Shown: positions 8,701-17,933, numbered from the stretch's first letter. The stretch is 64,000 nt of DNA from Paraburkholderia franconis (GCF_009362735.1 NZ_WHNP01000008.1:62001-126000), one strand, 5' to 3'. Notes: generated by a model from the sequence alone, not told the origin. A program made the numbers and translations.

Positions 8701-9564
8701 TCAACGCCCCAAATAACTCTCAACCACCCCCGCATCCCGCTTGACCTCATCAAGCGTCCCATGAGCCAGCACACGCCCCTCGGCCATCACCGTGACCTTG
8801 CCGGTTTCACCGGCCAAAGCCGCTACAAACTCCATGTCATGCTCGACGACCATCATCGAACACGTCCCGCGCAAATGATTGAGTAGCGCAGCAAGTTCCA
8901 TCGTCTCGTCATCGGTCATTCCCGCCGCGGGCTCGTCGAGCAGCAGCAGCGCCGGTTGCTGCATCAGCAGCATGCCGATCTCCAGACGCTGCTTCTGCCC
9001 ATGCGACAGCTCGCCCGCAGGCCGCAACGCTTCGCCTTCCAGACGAATCAGCGACAACGTCTCCTCGATGCGCGCCTGGGCACTCCGATCCAGACGCGCC
9101 CGCAGCGAAGCGAGCCAGCGCTTGTCGGTTTTCATCGCCAGTTCGAGGTTCTCCCACACGGGATGCTGTTCGAACACAGTCGGCTTCTGAAACTTCCGCC
9201 CAATCCCCGCGCGCGCAATCGACGGCTCGTTCATGCGCGTCAGGTCGATCGTCTGGCCCAGAAACACCTTGCCCGAATCGGGCGCAGTCTTGCCCGTGAT
9301 GACGTCCATCATCGTCGTCTTGCCCGCGCCGTTCGGGCCGATGATGCAGCGCAATTCGCCGACGTCGATCGACAGCGACAGCTCATTCAATGCCCTAAAG
9401 CCGTCGAACGAAACGGTCACGTCTTCCAGATAGAGAATCGCGCCGTGCGATACGTCGATCTCGCCGGGCGTCACCGCGCGGCTCATCGACGCGACGCCGG
9501 ATAACGCGCGGCCGTCGTGCTCCACGGGTAGCGACAGGTCGTGCACCATCGGGTTTTCGTTCAT
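8701..9564 (-). CDS. urtD: Urea ABC transporter ATP-binding protein UrtD
   Basis: First ATPase of the urea importer, LivG-like, 287 residues. Walker A is GPNGAGKT (76-83), the signature is the LSHGQ variant (186-190) typical of UrtD, and Walker B is LLLLDEPAAG (206-215). About 40 residues precede the ABC domain, longer than in LivG but usual for UrtD in this group. ATG 9564 overlaps the urtC stop (ATGA) and has a GAGGAA ribosome site. Its 3' end abuts the repeat element. Confidence 0.95.
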   Translation of the reverse strand: MNENPMVHDLSLPVEHDGRALSGVASMSRAVTPGEIDVSHGAILYLEDVTVSFDGFRALNELSLSIDVGELRCIIGPNGAGKTTMMDVITGKTAPDSGKVFLGQTIDLTRMNEPSIARAGIGRKFQKPTVFEQHPVWENLELAMKTDKRWLASLRARLDRSAQARIEETLSLIRLEGEALRPAGELSHGQKQRLEIGMLLMQQPALLLLDEPAAGMTDDETMELAALLNHLRGTCSMMVVEHDMEFVAALAGETGKVTVMAEGRVLAHGTLDEVKRDAGVVESYLGR

Positions 9565-10748
9565 CGGCGGTTCCTCGTGCGCGTTGCGAGTTCGATCAGT
9601 CCCATGATCCCGTTCGGCAGCAGCAACGGCACCAGCACGAAAATCAGACCAAGAAAGAACAGCCAGTACTCCGCGAACCAAGCCGTGAAAAAGCTCTTCG
9701 CGCCATTCACAGCGAACGCGCCGACGATCGGTCCGATCAGCGTGCCGCGTCCGCCGACGGCCACCCAGATCGCCATCTCGATCGAGTTGCCCGGCGACAT
9801 CTCGCCGGGATTGATGATGCCGACCTGCGGCACGTACAGCGCGCCCGCGATGCCGCACAATACGGCCGACACCGTCCACACGAACAGCTTGTACGCAAGC
9901 GGGCTGTAGCCGAGGAACATCAGCCGCGTTTCGCCGTCGCGCACGGCCGTCACGATACGTCCGAGCTTCGACGTGACGATCGCCCGTGCGCCAATGAACG
10001 ACAGCACGAGCACCGCGAACGTCATCAGAAAGAGCGCCGTGCGCGTGCCGGGATGCGTGATCGGGAAGCCCGCGATGCGCTTGAAATCGGTGAAGCCGTT
10101 GTTGCCGCCGAAGCCCGTTTCGTTGCGGTAGAAAAGCAGCATCGCGGCGAACGTCATCGCCTGCGTGATGATCGACAGATACACGCCCTTCACGCGCGAG
10201 CGGAACGTGAAGAAGCCGAACACCCACGCGAGCACGGCGGGCACCAGCACGACGAGCAGCAGCGCGTACCACAGATGCTGCGTGCCTTCCCAGTACCACG
10301 GCAGCCGATGCCAGTCGAGGAACACCATGAAGTCGGGCAGATCGCTGCCGTACTTGCCGTCGCGGCCGATCGCGCGCATCAGGTACATCCCCATCGCGTA
10401 GCCGCCGAGCGCGAAGAAGAGCCCGTGCCCGAGGCTCAGGATGCCGCAGTAGCCCCACACGAGATCGAGCGCAAGCGCGGCGATCGCATAGCACATCAGC
10501 TTGCCCACGAGTGTCATCGCATACGCGGACAGATGGAACGCGCTCGCCTCGGGCAGCACCAGCGCGCTGAACGGCACGCCGAGTCCGACCGCGACGATCA
10601 ACGCGATCAGCAGTTGCCACGCGCGCCGCGACAGCAAAGCAGGGCGCGGCGGCAGGCCGAGTGCGAAGCCCGACAGGCGTTCGCGTTCGCCCGAAGGTGT
10701 TGCTGCGCCGCGAGTGTCGACGGAAGCGGAAGAAGTCGCGGATGTCAT
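9561..10748 (-). CDS. urtC: Urea ABC transporter permease UrtC
   Basis: A LivM-type inner-membrane permease of 395 residues. The first 40 residues are cytosolic and polar, followed by about ten hydrophobic segments. Family marks include LVWGYCGILSLGHGLFFALGG (about 115-135) and an AVGGRGTLIGPIVGA loop near the C-terminus. It starts 1 base after the urtB stop codon and overlaps urtD by 4 bases, so urtBCD are translationally coupled. Confidence 0.95.
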   Translation of the reverse strand: MTSATSSASVDTRGAATPSGERERLSGFALGLPPRPALLSRRAWQLLIALIVAVGLGVPFSALVLPEASAFHLSAYAMTLVGKLMCYAIAALALDLVWGYCGILSLGHGLFFALGGYAMGMYLMRAIGRDGKYGSDLPDFMVFLDWHRLPWYWEGTQHLWYALLLVVLVPAVLAWVFGFFTFRSRVKGVYLSIITQAMTFAAMLLFYRNETGFGGNNGFTDFKRIAGFPITHPGTRTALFLMTFAVLVLSFIGARAIVTSKLGRIVTAVRDGETRLMFLGYSPLAYKLFVWTVSAVLCGIAGALYVPQVGIINPGEMSPGNSIEMAIWVAVGGRGTLIGPIVGAFAVNGAKSFFTAWFAEYWLFFLGLIFVLVPLLLPNGIMGLIELATRTRNRR

Positions 10749-10749
10749 G

Positions 10750-12423
10750 TCATGCCTCCGCGCTGCGGCCCTTCAGGGCGAACATGCCCTGCGGACGCTT
10801 CTGGATGAACAGCACGATCAGCACGAGCACCGCGATCTTCGCGAGCACCGCGCCCCAGAACGGCTCGATCGCCTTGCTCACGAGTCCGAGCCCGAAGCCG
10901 CCGATCACCGTGCCCGCCAGCTGGCCGACGCCGCCCAGCACGACGGCCATGAACGAATCGATGATGTAGCTTTGCCCGAGGTCCGGGCCGACATTGCCGA
11001 TCTGCGACAGCGCGCAGCCGCCGAGTCCCGCAATGCCCGCGCCGAATGCGAACGCGCACGAATCGACATACGCGGTCTTCACGCCGACGCACGCGGCCAT
11101 CCGGCGGTTCTGCGTGACGGCGCGCACGAAGAGACCGAGGCGCGTTTTCGTCAGCACGGCCCATGCGATCGCGACAACGATCAGCGAGAACGCGAGGATC
11201 GCGAGCCGGTTGTACGGCAGGATCAGGCTTTGCATCACCGTGACGCCGCCGCTCATCCACGACGGGTTTTTCACCTGCACGTTCTGCGCGCCGAACAGCA
11301 TGCGTGTCGCCTGAATGAGGATCAGGCTGATGCCGAAGGTGGTCAGCAGCGTTTCGAGCGGACGTCCGTACAGATGCTTCAGCACGAGCCGTTCGAGCAC
11401 GATGCCGACGAGCGCCGCGACCACGAACGAAGCGGGCACGGCGATCAGCGGATACCAGTCGAACGCGCCCGGCGCATAGCGCTGCACCAGGTTCTGCACG
11501 ACATACGTCGCATACGCGCCGATCATCAGAAACTCGCCGTGCGCCATGTTGATCACGCCGATCAGGCCATACGTGATCGCGAGTCCGAGCGCCGCGAGCA
11601 GCAGCACGCTGCCGAGCGACAGACCTGCAAACAGCGTCCCCGCGATCTCGCTGCGGCGCTGGATCGAATCGAGCGCATCGATGCCCTGCTGCGCCGCTTC
11701 GCGCACGCGCGCATCGCTTTCGGCGAAGGTGCCGTCGGGCTTCTTCGCGACGAGGGGGCGTAGCAGTTCGTACATGTCCAGATCGTGCCGCGCGGCGACG
11801 AGCTTCACCGCTTCGAGACGCTTCGCGGCGTCGCTGTCGTGCAGTGCCGTCATCGCCCATAGCGTGTCGAGGCGCTTCTTCAGCTTCAGGTCCGTTTCCT
11901 TCGCGCGGGCTGCGTCGATTTGCGGCTTCATCGACGGATCGGGATTTTGCAGAAGCGCGGCAATGGCGGCGGCGCGCTTCGCGGGATCGGTCGAGTCGAG
12001 TTGCAGGCCCGACAGCGCGCCCGATACTTTCGAGCGCAACAGATTGTTCAGCGTGATCGATTGCGCGTCGCCTGCGGCCACGGTCTTGCCGGTGACGGCG
12101 TCGCGTGCGGTATCACCGTCTTGGGTCAGCACTTCGCCGGAATCGGTCGCGAGCACGCTGTCTTCGGAGAGCGCCTTGAGCAGCGCAAGCGAAGGCGCGT
12201 CGTGATTCGCGATCAGCTTGTCGATGGCTGCGGACTTCGCGTCGAAATCGTCGCCGGCCAGCGGCGCGACGTCGGCGGCCGTCAATGCACGGGCGCTCGC
12301 CGGCGCGAACGCGATGAGCGCTGCGCCCAACGTACACGACGCGCCGAGCAGGCTCGTGCGCTTGCGCGCGTTGCGCAGCCAATCAGCGCTACGAGCGGCG
12401 AGCGTGGAAAGTAAATGCGCCAT
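10750..12423 (-). CDS. urtB: Urea ABC transporter permease UrtB
   Basis: A LivH-type permease with the extra N-terminal extension that distinguishes UrtB. The 557-residue product has a signal-like segment (about 24-45), an alanine-rich soluble domain of about 200 residues, then a transmembrane part beginning LFAGLSLGSVLLLAALGLAI with INMAHGEFLMIGAY. I chose ATG 12423 as the first Met giving a sensible signal segment. It follows urtA after a 172-base gap holding a hairpin. Confidence 0.94.
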   Translation of the reverse strand: MAHLLSTLAARSADWLRNARKRTSLLGASCTLGAALIAFAPASARALTAADVAPLAGDDFDAKSAAIDKLIANHDAPSLALLKALSEDSVLATDSGEVLTQDGDTARDAVTGKTVAAGDAQSITLNNLLRSKVSGALSGLQLDSTDPAKRAAAIAALLQNPDPSMKPQIDAARAKETDLKLKKRLDTLWAMTALHDSDAAKRLEAVKLVAARHDLDMYELLRPLVAKKPDGTFAESDARVREAAQQGIDALDSIQRRSEIAGTLFAGLSLGSVLLLAALGLAITYGLIGVINMAHGEFLMIGAYATYVVQNLVQRYAPGAFDWYPLIAVPASFVVAALVGIVLERLVLKHLYGRPLETLLTTFGISLILIQATRMLFGAQNVQVKNPSWMSGGVTVMQSLILPYNRLAILAFSLIVVAIAWAVLTKTRLGLFVRAVTQNRRMAACVGVKTAYVDSCAFAFGAGIAGLGGCALSQIGNVGPDLGQSYIIDSFMAVVLGGVGQLAGTVIGGFGLGLVSKAIEPFWGAVLAKIAVLVLIVLFIQKRPQGMFALKGRSAEA

Positions 12424-12512
12424 GATGATCTTGAGAATGAAGCCAGCAATCAGGCGCGCGATGCCGTCGCATGCGTAAAGCGGCAAGCCTGGCATCGCGC
12501 AATTGCGTCGCA

Positions 12513-12546
12513 CGCCCGCTTCGATACATGCATCGAAAAACGGGCG
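12513..12546. other. Hairpin between urtA and urtB
   Basis: A stem formed by CGCCCG (12513-12518) and CGGGCG (12541-12546) encloses a second 6-bp stem (TTCGAT/ATCGAA) with a small asymmetric bulge. No T-tract follows on the minus strand. It may stabilise or process the urtA message so that the binding protein is made in excess of the membrane subunits. Confidence 0.4.
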
Positions 12547-12595
12547 CTGCGCGCGCCGGTGCATTCGCGAAGGCTGAACGCATCGGCATGCCGTG

Positions 12596-13900
12596 TCACG
12601 CGACGCGTGAACGGCGGCGCAGGAACTCGGGAATCGACGTGACGACATCCGGCTTGCCCTGATTGCCCGCGATATACGGGCTCCACGGTTGCGCGCGAAT
12701 GGCCGTCTTCGTTTTCCACACGACGTTGAACTGGCCGTCCGCGCGCACTTCGCCGATCATCACCGGCTTGTGCAGATGGTGGTTGCCGTCCATTTCGAGC
12801 GTGAAGCCCGAGGGCGCCGCGAACTTCTGGCCGATCATCGCGACGCGCACCTTGTCGACATCGGTGCTCTTCGCTTTTTCGACGGCCTGCTTCCACATGT
12901 GGATGCCGACATAGGTCGCTTCCATCGGATCGTTCGTCACGCGCTTCGAGCCGCCCGGCAGGTTTTGCGACTTGACCCATCCGGCCCATTGCTCCTTGAA
13001 CTTCGAGTTGGTTGGGCCTTTCACGGACATGAAGTAGTTCCATGCAGCGAGGTTGCCGACGAGCGGCTTCGTGTCGATGCCGCGCAGCTCCTCCTCGCCG
13101 ACCGAGAACGCGACGACGGGCACGTCGGTCGCCTTCAGCCCCTGGTTGCCGAGCTCCTTGTAGAACGGCACGTTCGAGTCGCCGTTGACGGTCGAGATCA
13201 CGCACGTCTTGCCGCCCTGCGCGAACGTCTTGATGCTCGCGACGATCGTCTGATAGTCGCTGTGGCCAAAGGGCGTGTAGACCTCCTGGATATCGGTCTC
13301 CTGAACGCCCTTCGACTTGAGGAAGGCGCGCAGGATCTTGTTCGTCGTGCGTGGATACACATAGTCGGTGCCGAGCAGGAAGAAGCGTTTGGCGCCGCCG
13401 CCTTCGGCGCTCATCAGGTATTCGGTGGCGGGAATCGCCTGTTGATTGGGCGCCGCGCCCGTGTAAAACACATTGCGCGACATCTCTTCGCCTTCGTACT
13501 GCACGGGGTAGAAGAGCAGTCCGTTCAGCTCCTCGAACACGGGCAGCACCGACTTGCGCGACACCGACGTCCAGCAGCCGAACACGCAGGCGACCTTGTC
13601 CTGCGTCAGCAGCTGACGGGCCTTTTCGGCAAAGAGCGGCCAGTTCGAAGCGGGATCGACGACGACGGGCTCGATCTTGCGGCCCATCACGCCGCCGCTT
13701 GCGTTGATCTCGGCGATCGTCATCAGCGCGGTGTCTTTCAGCGACGTCTCCGAGATCGCCATCGTGCCCGACAGGGAGTGCAGGATGCCGACCTTGATCG
13801 GGCCGCTGCCCGACGACTGCGCACGCGCGAAAGGAACCTTGCCCGCGAGCGCGAGCGCGCCCGACATGGAGCCGAGCTTCAGCAGACTGCGACGTTTCAT
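12596..13900 (-). CDS. urtA: Urea ABC transporter substrate-binding protein UrtA
   Basis: The periplasmic urea receptor, 434 residues. The N-terminus MKRRSLLKLGSMSGALALAG carries a twin-arginine motif, so export is probably by Tat, with cleavage near ARA (about 27). The mature region begins IKVGILHSLSGTMAISE and contains VFGCWTSVSRKSVLPVFE and FYPVQYEGEE, the UrtA/AmiC-like signature. It is first in the urtABCDE order, with a sigma-54-type promoter about 115 bases upstream. A longer in-frame start exists but would put extra residues before the Tat signal. Confidence 0.96.
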   Translation of the reverse strand: MKRRSLLKLGSMSGALALAGKVPFARAQSSGSGPIKVGILHSLSGTMAISETSLKDTALMTIAEINASGGVMGRKIEPVVVDPASNWPLFAEKARQLLTQDKVACVFGCWTSVSRKSVLPVFEELNGLLFYPVQYEGEEMSRNVFYTGAAPNQQAIPATEYLMSAEGGGAKRFFLLGTDYVYPRTTNKILRAFLKSKGVQETDIQEVYTPFGHSDYQTIVASIKTFAQGGKTCVISTVNGDSNVPFYKELGNQGLKATDVPVVAFSVGEEELRGIDTKPLVGNLAAWNYFMSVKGPTNSKFKEQWAGWVKSQNLPGGSKRVTNDPMEATYVGIHMWKQAVEKAKSTDVDKVRVAMIGQKFAAPSGFTLEMDGNHHLHKPVMIGEVRADGQFNVVWKTKTAIRAQPWSPYIAGNQGKPDVVTSIPEFLRRRSRVA

Positions 13901-14305
13901 ATGCTTCCCCTTGCCATGGATGGTGGTGAGTGGTGGACGGGTAGTGCGTGTCCGATCCTTGTTTGCGTTATGTGTGCAGAGTCGTGTGTACAGAGTTGTG
14001 CCGGGCCGGATACTGCAAGGCATATGCCAACTTGCAGCGTGGCTCTTCAACGGACGCTGAGCGTGCTGCAATGCGGCTCGCTGACGGCGCGGCATCGTAT
14101 GACGCTATGCGCTTTGAGCGCGAAAGCGGTGCAATGCGAGGCGCTTCGCCTCGTCGAGGTGCGCGCCGCGCTGCAACGGAGCGCGGGCAGCGATTCGTCA
14201 TATCGGCGGGCGCGCCGCCGGTGCATTGGCGCTGCCCGGTTGTGCACGGCCGTGTGCCTGCCTAAACTGAAAATCCAACTGACCTCATTTGAGAGGAGAC
14301 AGCAG
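13901..14305. other. Divergent intergenic region urtA / aminotransferase
   Basis: No gene. It holds the urtA sigma-54-type promoter (14014-14030) and NtrC-like half-sites on one side. Before the aminotransferase a GAGAGGAGA ribosome site lies 8-16 bases upstream of the ATG at 14306; I see no clear sigma-70 promoter for it. Confidence 0.5.
14014..14030 (-). promoter_or_regulatory. Sigma-54-type promoter of urtA
   Basis: On the minus strand the sequence is TTGGCATATGCCTTGCA: -24 GG (14028-14027) and -12 GC (14016-14015) 10 bases apart, matching YTGGCAC-N5-TTGCW except for one base. Transcription would begin near 14003, leaving a leader of about 100 bases. Two GGTGCA half-sites of the NtrC dyad lie upstream (14128-14133 and 14220-14225), each scoring 9 of 12 against the full dyad. 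Confidence 0.7.
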
Positions 14306-15670
14306 ATGAACGAACGCGCTACACCTTCGGCCGCGGCACCTACGTCGACCACGCCCACCAATGCGCCCGACATGGCGGCGTTCTGGATGCCGTTCACCGC
14401 GAACCGGCAGTTCAAGAGCGCGCCGAGGCTGCTCTCGAGCGCGAAGGGCATGTACTACACGTCGTACGATGGCCGGCGCATCCTCGATGGCACGGCGGGG
14501 CTGTGGTGCGTGAACGCGGGACATTGCCGCGACGAAATCGTCGCCGCCGTGCAGGCGCAGGCCGCCGAAATGGACTTTGCGCCGACGTTCCAGATGGGCC
14601 ACCCGAAGGCGTTCGAAGCCGCGACCAGAATCGCGAAGCACACGCCCGGCGACCTGAAGCACATCTTCTTCACGAACTCGGGATCGGAGGCCGTCGATAC
14701 CGCATTGAAAATCGCGCTCGCGTATCATCGCGCGCGTGGCGAAGGGCAGCGCACGCGGCTGATCGGACGCGAGCGCGGCTATCACGGCGTCGGCTTCGGG
14801 GGCATTTCCGTCGGCGGCATCGCTCCGAATCGCAAGGCTTATTCGGGCGCGCTGCTGCCCGCCGTCGATCATTTGCCGCACACGCTCAACATCAAGGAAG
14901 CGGCGTTCTCGAAAGGACAGCCCGCGTGGGGCGCGCATCTCGCCGACGAACTGGAGCGGCTCGTCACGCTGCACGACGCATCGACGATCGCGGCCGTGAT
15001 CGTCGAGCCGGTCGCGGGATCGACGGGCGTGCTGATTCCGCCGCAAGGCTATTTGCAGCGTCTGCGCGAGATTTGCGACAAGCATGGCATCCTGCTGATC
15101 TTCGACGAGGTGATTACGGGCTGGGGGCGTCTCGGCGCGCCGTTCGCCGCGCAGTATTTCAACGTGACCCCCGATCTGCTGACGATGGCCAAGGGCACGA
15201 ACAATGCCGCCGCGCCGATGGGCGCCGTGGCCGCGAGCGCGCGGATTCACGATGCGATCGTCAACGGCGCGCCCGCGGGCATCGAGCTTTTCCACGGCTA
15301 TACGTACTCGGGGCATCCGATCGCGGCGGCCGCTGCGTGCGCAACGATCGATCTGTATGAGCGCGAAGGGCTGTTCGCGCGCGCGGCGAAGATGGCGCCT
15401 GTGTTCGAAGCGGCGATTCACAAGCTGAAGGGCGAGCGGCATGTGATCGACGTGCGGAATCTGGGACTCGTCGGCGGCGTTGAATTGCAGCCGCGCGACG
15501 GCGCGCCCGGCGCGCGCGCTTACGACGTGTTCGTGCGCTGCTTCCAGAAAGGCGTGCTGACGCGCTATACGAGCGACATTCTGGCGTTCTCGCCGCCGCT
15601 CATCATCGATGAAGCGCAGATCGACGAGCTGTTCCGCACCGTCGCGGAGGTCTTGAAGGAAGTGGATTGA
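14306..15670 (+). CDS. Omega-amino acid (beta-alanine):pyruvate aminotransferase
   Basis: A class III PLP-dependent aminotransferase of 454 residues. It has FTNSGSEAVDTALK (122-135, PLP phosphate), the PLP-nitrogen aspartate D267 in IFDEVITGWGR and the Schiff-base lysine K296 in TMAKGTNNAA. The MPFTANRQFK opening and the WCVNAGHCR region are typical of omega-amino acid:pyruvate transaminases, which convert beta-alanine or similar amines with pyruvate to alanine. Start chosen from GAGAGGAGA upstream. It is divergent from urtA and ends at a strong terminator. Confidence 0.88.
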   Translation: MNERATPSAAAPTSTTPTNAPDMAAFWMPFTANRQFKSAPRLLSSAKGMYYTSYDGRRILDGTAGLWCVNAGHCRDEIVAAVQAQAAEMDFAPTFQMGHPKAFEAATRIAKHTPGDLKHIFFTNSGSEAVDTALKIALAYHRARGEGQRTRLIGRERGYHGVGFGGISVGGIAPNRKAYSGALLPAVDHLPHTLNIKEAAFSKGQPAWGAHLADELERLVTLHDASTIAAVIVEPVAGSTGVLIPPQGYLQRLREICDKHGILLIFDEVITGWGRLGAPFAAQYFNVTPDLLTMAKGTNNAAAPMGAVAASARIHDAIVNGAPAGIELFHGYTYSGHPIAAAAACATIDLYEREGLFARAAKMAPVFEAAIHKLKGERHVIDVRNLGLVGGVELQPRDGAPGARAYDVFVRCFQKGVLTRYTSDILAFSPPLIIDEAQIDELFRTVAEVLKEVD

Positions 15671-15702
15671 GCGCGATTCGCGTGTGATCTCAGCGCGCGC
15701 GA

Positions 15703-15741
15703 AAACGGCGGACGGTTGACTGACCGTCCGCCGTTTCTTTT
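15703..15741 (+). terminator. Rho-independent terminator, bidirectional
   Basis: A 14-bp perfect stem (15703-15716 with 15723-15736) and a 6-base loop, followed by CTTTT. The A-run before the stem supplies T residues on the other strand too, so it can serve both the aminotransferase and the convergent DUF3443 gene. Confidence 0.85.
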
Positions 15742-15783
15742 GGTGTGGCTCCAGCACAAGCCGTGCGCGAAGCCTGTGGCCGA

Positions 15784-17256
15784 TCAGAACGCCACGTAAG
15801 GGCCCGTTTGCGTCCCGGCCTGCATTCCGCTCAACGCCGTGTACACGCTGCGCCCGAAGAAGAACGGCAAGCCCCAGATGAACATGCCCGACGCGGGCGC
15901 GCCGAGCGCGTCATAGGCGGCCAAGACGCTGTCGAAGAGATTCGGCGCATTGGCGATCGAGAACGGCACCGTCGATTGTGCATTGCCCGTATTCGACAGC
16001 AGCGTTCCGCTCAGGCTCTGCGTGATGGCGGGCGCAAACCAGCCCAGCAGCACGGGCAGTGTCGCATCGGGAAAGAACAGGCCGTTCGAGCCGCTGTCGA
16101 TGATGCTCGTCATCGTTCTGCCTTTGTACGTCGTCGTGAATGCGCCGCGATCGGTCACGGCAAGGAACGTCGGCGTGGCGGGTAACGCGTTGTTGTCGCG
16201 CGTGCCGATGCCGAACACGAGTTCTCCCGTCACGCTTGCCTGGCCCGTCGGCGGCAGCGCGGGCAGACGGACGATCGTGCCGTTGTTGTCGGTCGCGAAG
16301 GCGGCGACGGGGTTGGCCGTCTGCCTGTCGAGCGGCACGCGCGCGGGCATGCAGGACGAAGGCGTCGCACAGTAGTAGTAAGCCGCCGCGAGCGCCGTTT
16401 GCGCGGCCTGCGGGAAGTCGCGCGCGAGATGCCCGATGCCCACGATCCCGTTCGCGCCGAGTGTCGCGGCTGTGTTCATGCTTGCGCCGCCGCGCGCGAG
16501 GCAGTCGGACGGCGTGGACGGATACGCGCTGTCGCCGATCAGCTGGATCGGGATGCCGTTTGCCGTTTCGCCGCCGATCATCACATCGGCGCGGCGTATC
16601 GAACCCCACGTGTAGCCCGACGCAAAGATCGCACATTGCGCGATGGGGGCGTTGCCCGTTGTGTCGTTGCTGGCGCCCGTCTGCGCGGGCAATTGCGCGG
16701 CAAGCGCGGCGCCGAGCGCGGCCTGCGTCACGCGCACGCCCGACGAGCCGGTGTCGAGCAGCATGTGATCGACGGTCGCGCACTGCGCTGTGCCGTGCGT
16801 GCCCGGTGCGCAGAGCGTCACGCTGACGTATGGCATGTTCACGACCGAGCCGATCGCATTGTCGACGACGATGGGCACGCTGTTGATGGCGACGGGAGAG
16901 GGCGTTTCGTTGGTGTTGTCCTTCGGCGGTTGGCCGTTGTCGGGCGTGGCGGGCGGCGCGGGTGGTGTCGGTATGGCGGGCGTTGTGGGCGGTTGCGCGG
17001 GCGTAGCCGGCTGCGTCGATCCGCTCGCGGGAACGGGCGCCGCCGCTGCGCTTGCAGCCGATGCAGCCGATGCAGGCGCTGCCGCTGACGGCGCGCTGCC
17101 GGGAACGGCCGGCGTCGTCGACGGCGCGTTGGGCGAAACGTTGGCGACGGGCGGATTGCCGCTGTTGTCATCGCCGCCGCCACCGCATGCCGACAGCGCG
17201 ACGCTTGCCGCCAGCATCGCGGCGAGAACGGCGGAATGTGAAAAGCCGCGCTTCAT
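15784..17256 (-). CDS. DUF3443 lipoprotein with pepsin-like aspartic protease motifs
   Basis: A 490-residue lipoprotein. Residues 1-23 are a signal peptide ending in the lipobox LSAC (C24); Gly at +2 predicts the outer membrane. Residues about 35-120 are an Ala/Pro/Thr linker. The globular part carries two aspartic-protease motifs, LLDTGSSG (166-173, D168) and IIDSGSNG (385-392, D387), each followed by the hydrophobic-hydrophobic-Gly element of the pepsin fold (GIVGIG 270-275; FIWGLPFFFG 459-468). Six Cys (149, 159, 208, 252, 296, 302) could form disulfides. The family is annotated as unknown; protease function is my inference. It overlaps the DUF2844 gene by 4 bases. Confidence 0.85.
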   Translation of the reverse strand: MKRGFSHSAVLAAMLAASVALSACGGGGDDNSGNPPVANVSPNAPSTTPAVPGSAPSAAAPASAASAASAAAAPVPASGSTQPATPAQPPTTPAIPTPPAPPATPDNGQPPKDNTNETPSPVAINSVPIVVDNAIGSVVNMPYVSVTLCAPGTHGTAQCATVDHMLLDTGSSGVRVTQAALGAALAAQLPAQTGASNDTTGNAPIAQCAIFASGYTWGSIRRADVMIGGETANGIPIQLIGDSAYPSTPSDCLARGGASMNTAATLGANGIVGIGHLARDFPQAAQTALAAAYYYCATPSSCMPARVPLDRQTANPVAAFATDNNGTIVRLPALPPTGQASVTGELVFGIGTRDNNALPATPTFLAVTDRGAFTTTYKGRTMTSIIDSGSNGLFFPDATLPVLLGWFAPAITQSLSGTLLSNTGNAQSTVPFSIANAPNLFDSVLAAYDALGAPASGMFIWGLPFFFGRSVYTALSGMQAGTQTGPYVAF

Positions 17257-17693
17257 GGCAAAACCTCCACGTCGACGCTGGCGGGCACGAGCCGCGGCAC
17301 CCAGGCCTTGCCGGCGAAGGCGCCCTGATGTCCGACCGATTCGATCCGCAGATCGCCGTCACGCCCGATCAGCGGACCGGTGCCGCGCGCGGTGCGGTGT
17401 GCTGCCGCGAGGAAGCCCGGAAAGTAGCTGCCGAGCAGCGCCTGCATGTCCGGCCGCGTCGGCCCTTGCCACGTGAGCGCGAAGACGACGTTCGCGGGCG
17501 AAGCGTATTCGCGCACCGTGACGCCATCAGCCGTTTGCGATTCGTGGACGGAATAGGCCGAAGCGACGGGCGACGTTGCGCGCAGGCTGCGGGACGTCTG
17601 ATGCGCGTCCGTCGATGGCGCGGCGCCGAGCGTCGCATGGCAAACGACGGGCAACAGCAACGTTGCCGTCGACGCGATCCTGATCAGGTTCAT
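17253..17693 (-). CDS. DUF2844 small secreted protein
   Basis: 146 residues with a signal peptide (MNLIRIASTATLLLPVVCHA, cleavage near residue 20), so it is periplasmic. The core has the family-like stretch VREYASPANVVFALTWQGP (about 60-78) followed by LLGSYFPGF, and a C-terminal VPRLVPASVDVEVLP. No catalytic residues are recognised. It is translated just before DUF3443 with an ATGA overlap, so the two are made together; the pairing suggests it is a partner, substrate or inhibitor of the protease-like lipoprotein. Confidence 0.85.
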   Translation of the reverse strand: MNLIRIASTATLLLPVVCHATLGAAPSTDAHQTSRSLRATSPVASAYSVHESQTADGVTVREYASPANVVFALTWQGPTRPDMQALLGSYFPGFLAAAHRTARGTGPLIGRDGDLRIESVGHQGAFAGKAWVPRLVPASVDVEVLP

Positions 17694-17820
17694 TCAGGCC
17701 TCTGCTTTCGAAAAGGAAACGAGGCATGTTGATCGATCGATGATCAGGATGGCGTACGAAGCTTCCGAATCGTCAAAGGGAAATGGCCTGACCGTGAGCC
17801 GGCAGGACCGAAGCGACGAA

Positions 17821-17852
17821 GAAAAAACGCGCCGGAGAATTCCGGCGCGTTT
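17821..17852 (-). terminator. Rho-independent terminator after the Pcm-like/rhodanese genes
   Basis: A 12-bp stem (17825-17836 with 17841-17852) and GAAT loop. On the minus strand it ends in a run of six T, placing it as the terminator of the rhodanese gene that stops at 17934. Confidence 0.85.
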
Positions 17853-17933
17853 CGACTACATCAACGGCACGAGGCCAGGCAATCCTGCGGACAGCGAACG
17901 CTTACGAACGCCGCACCTGATCGACCGCCCAGC

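Noticed and set aside
8354..8704. Open frames running out of the inverted-repeat arms
   Set aside because: Best explained by the repeat; no ribosome sites, no third-position bias, and the peptide is a by-product of repeated DNA.
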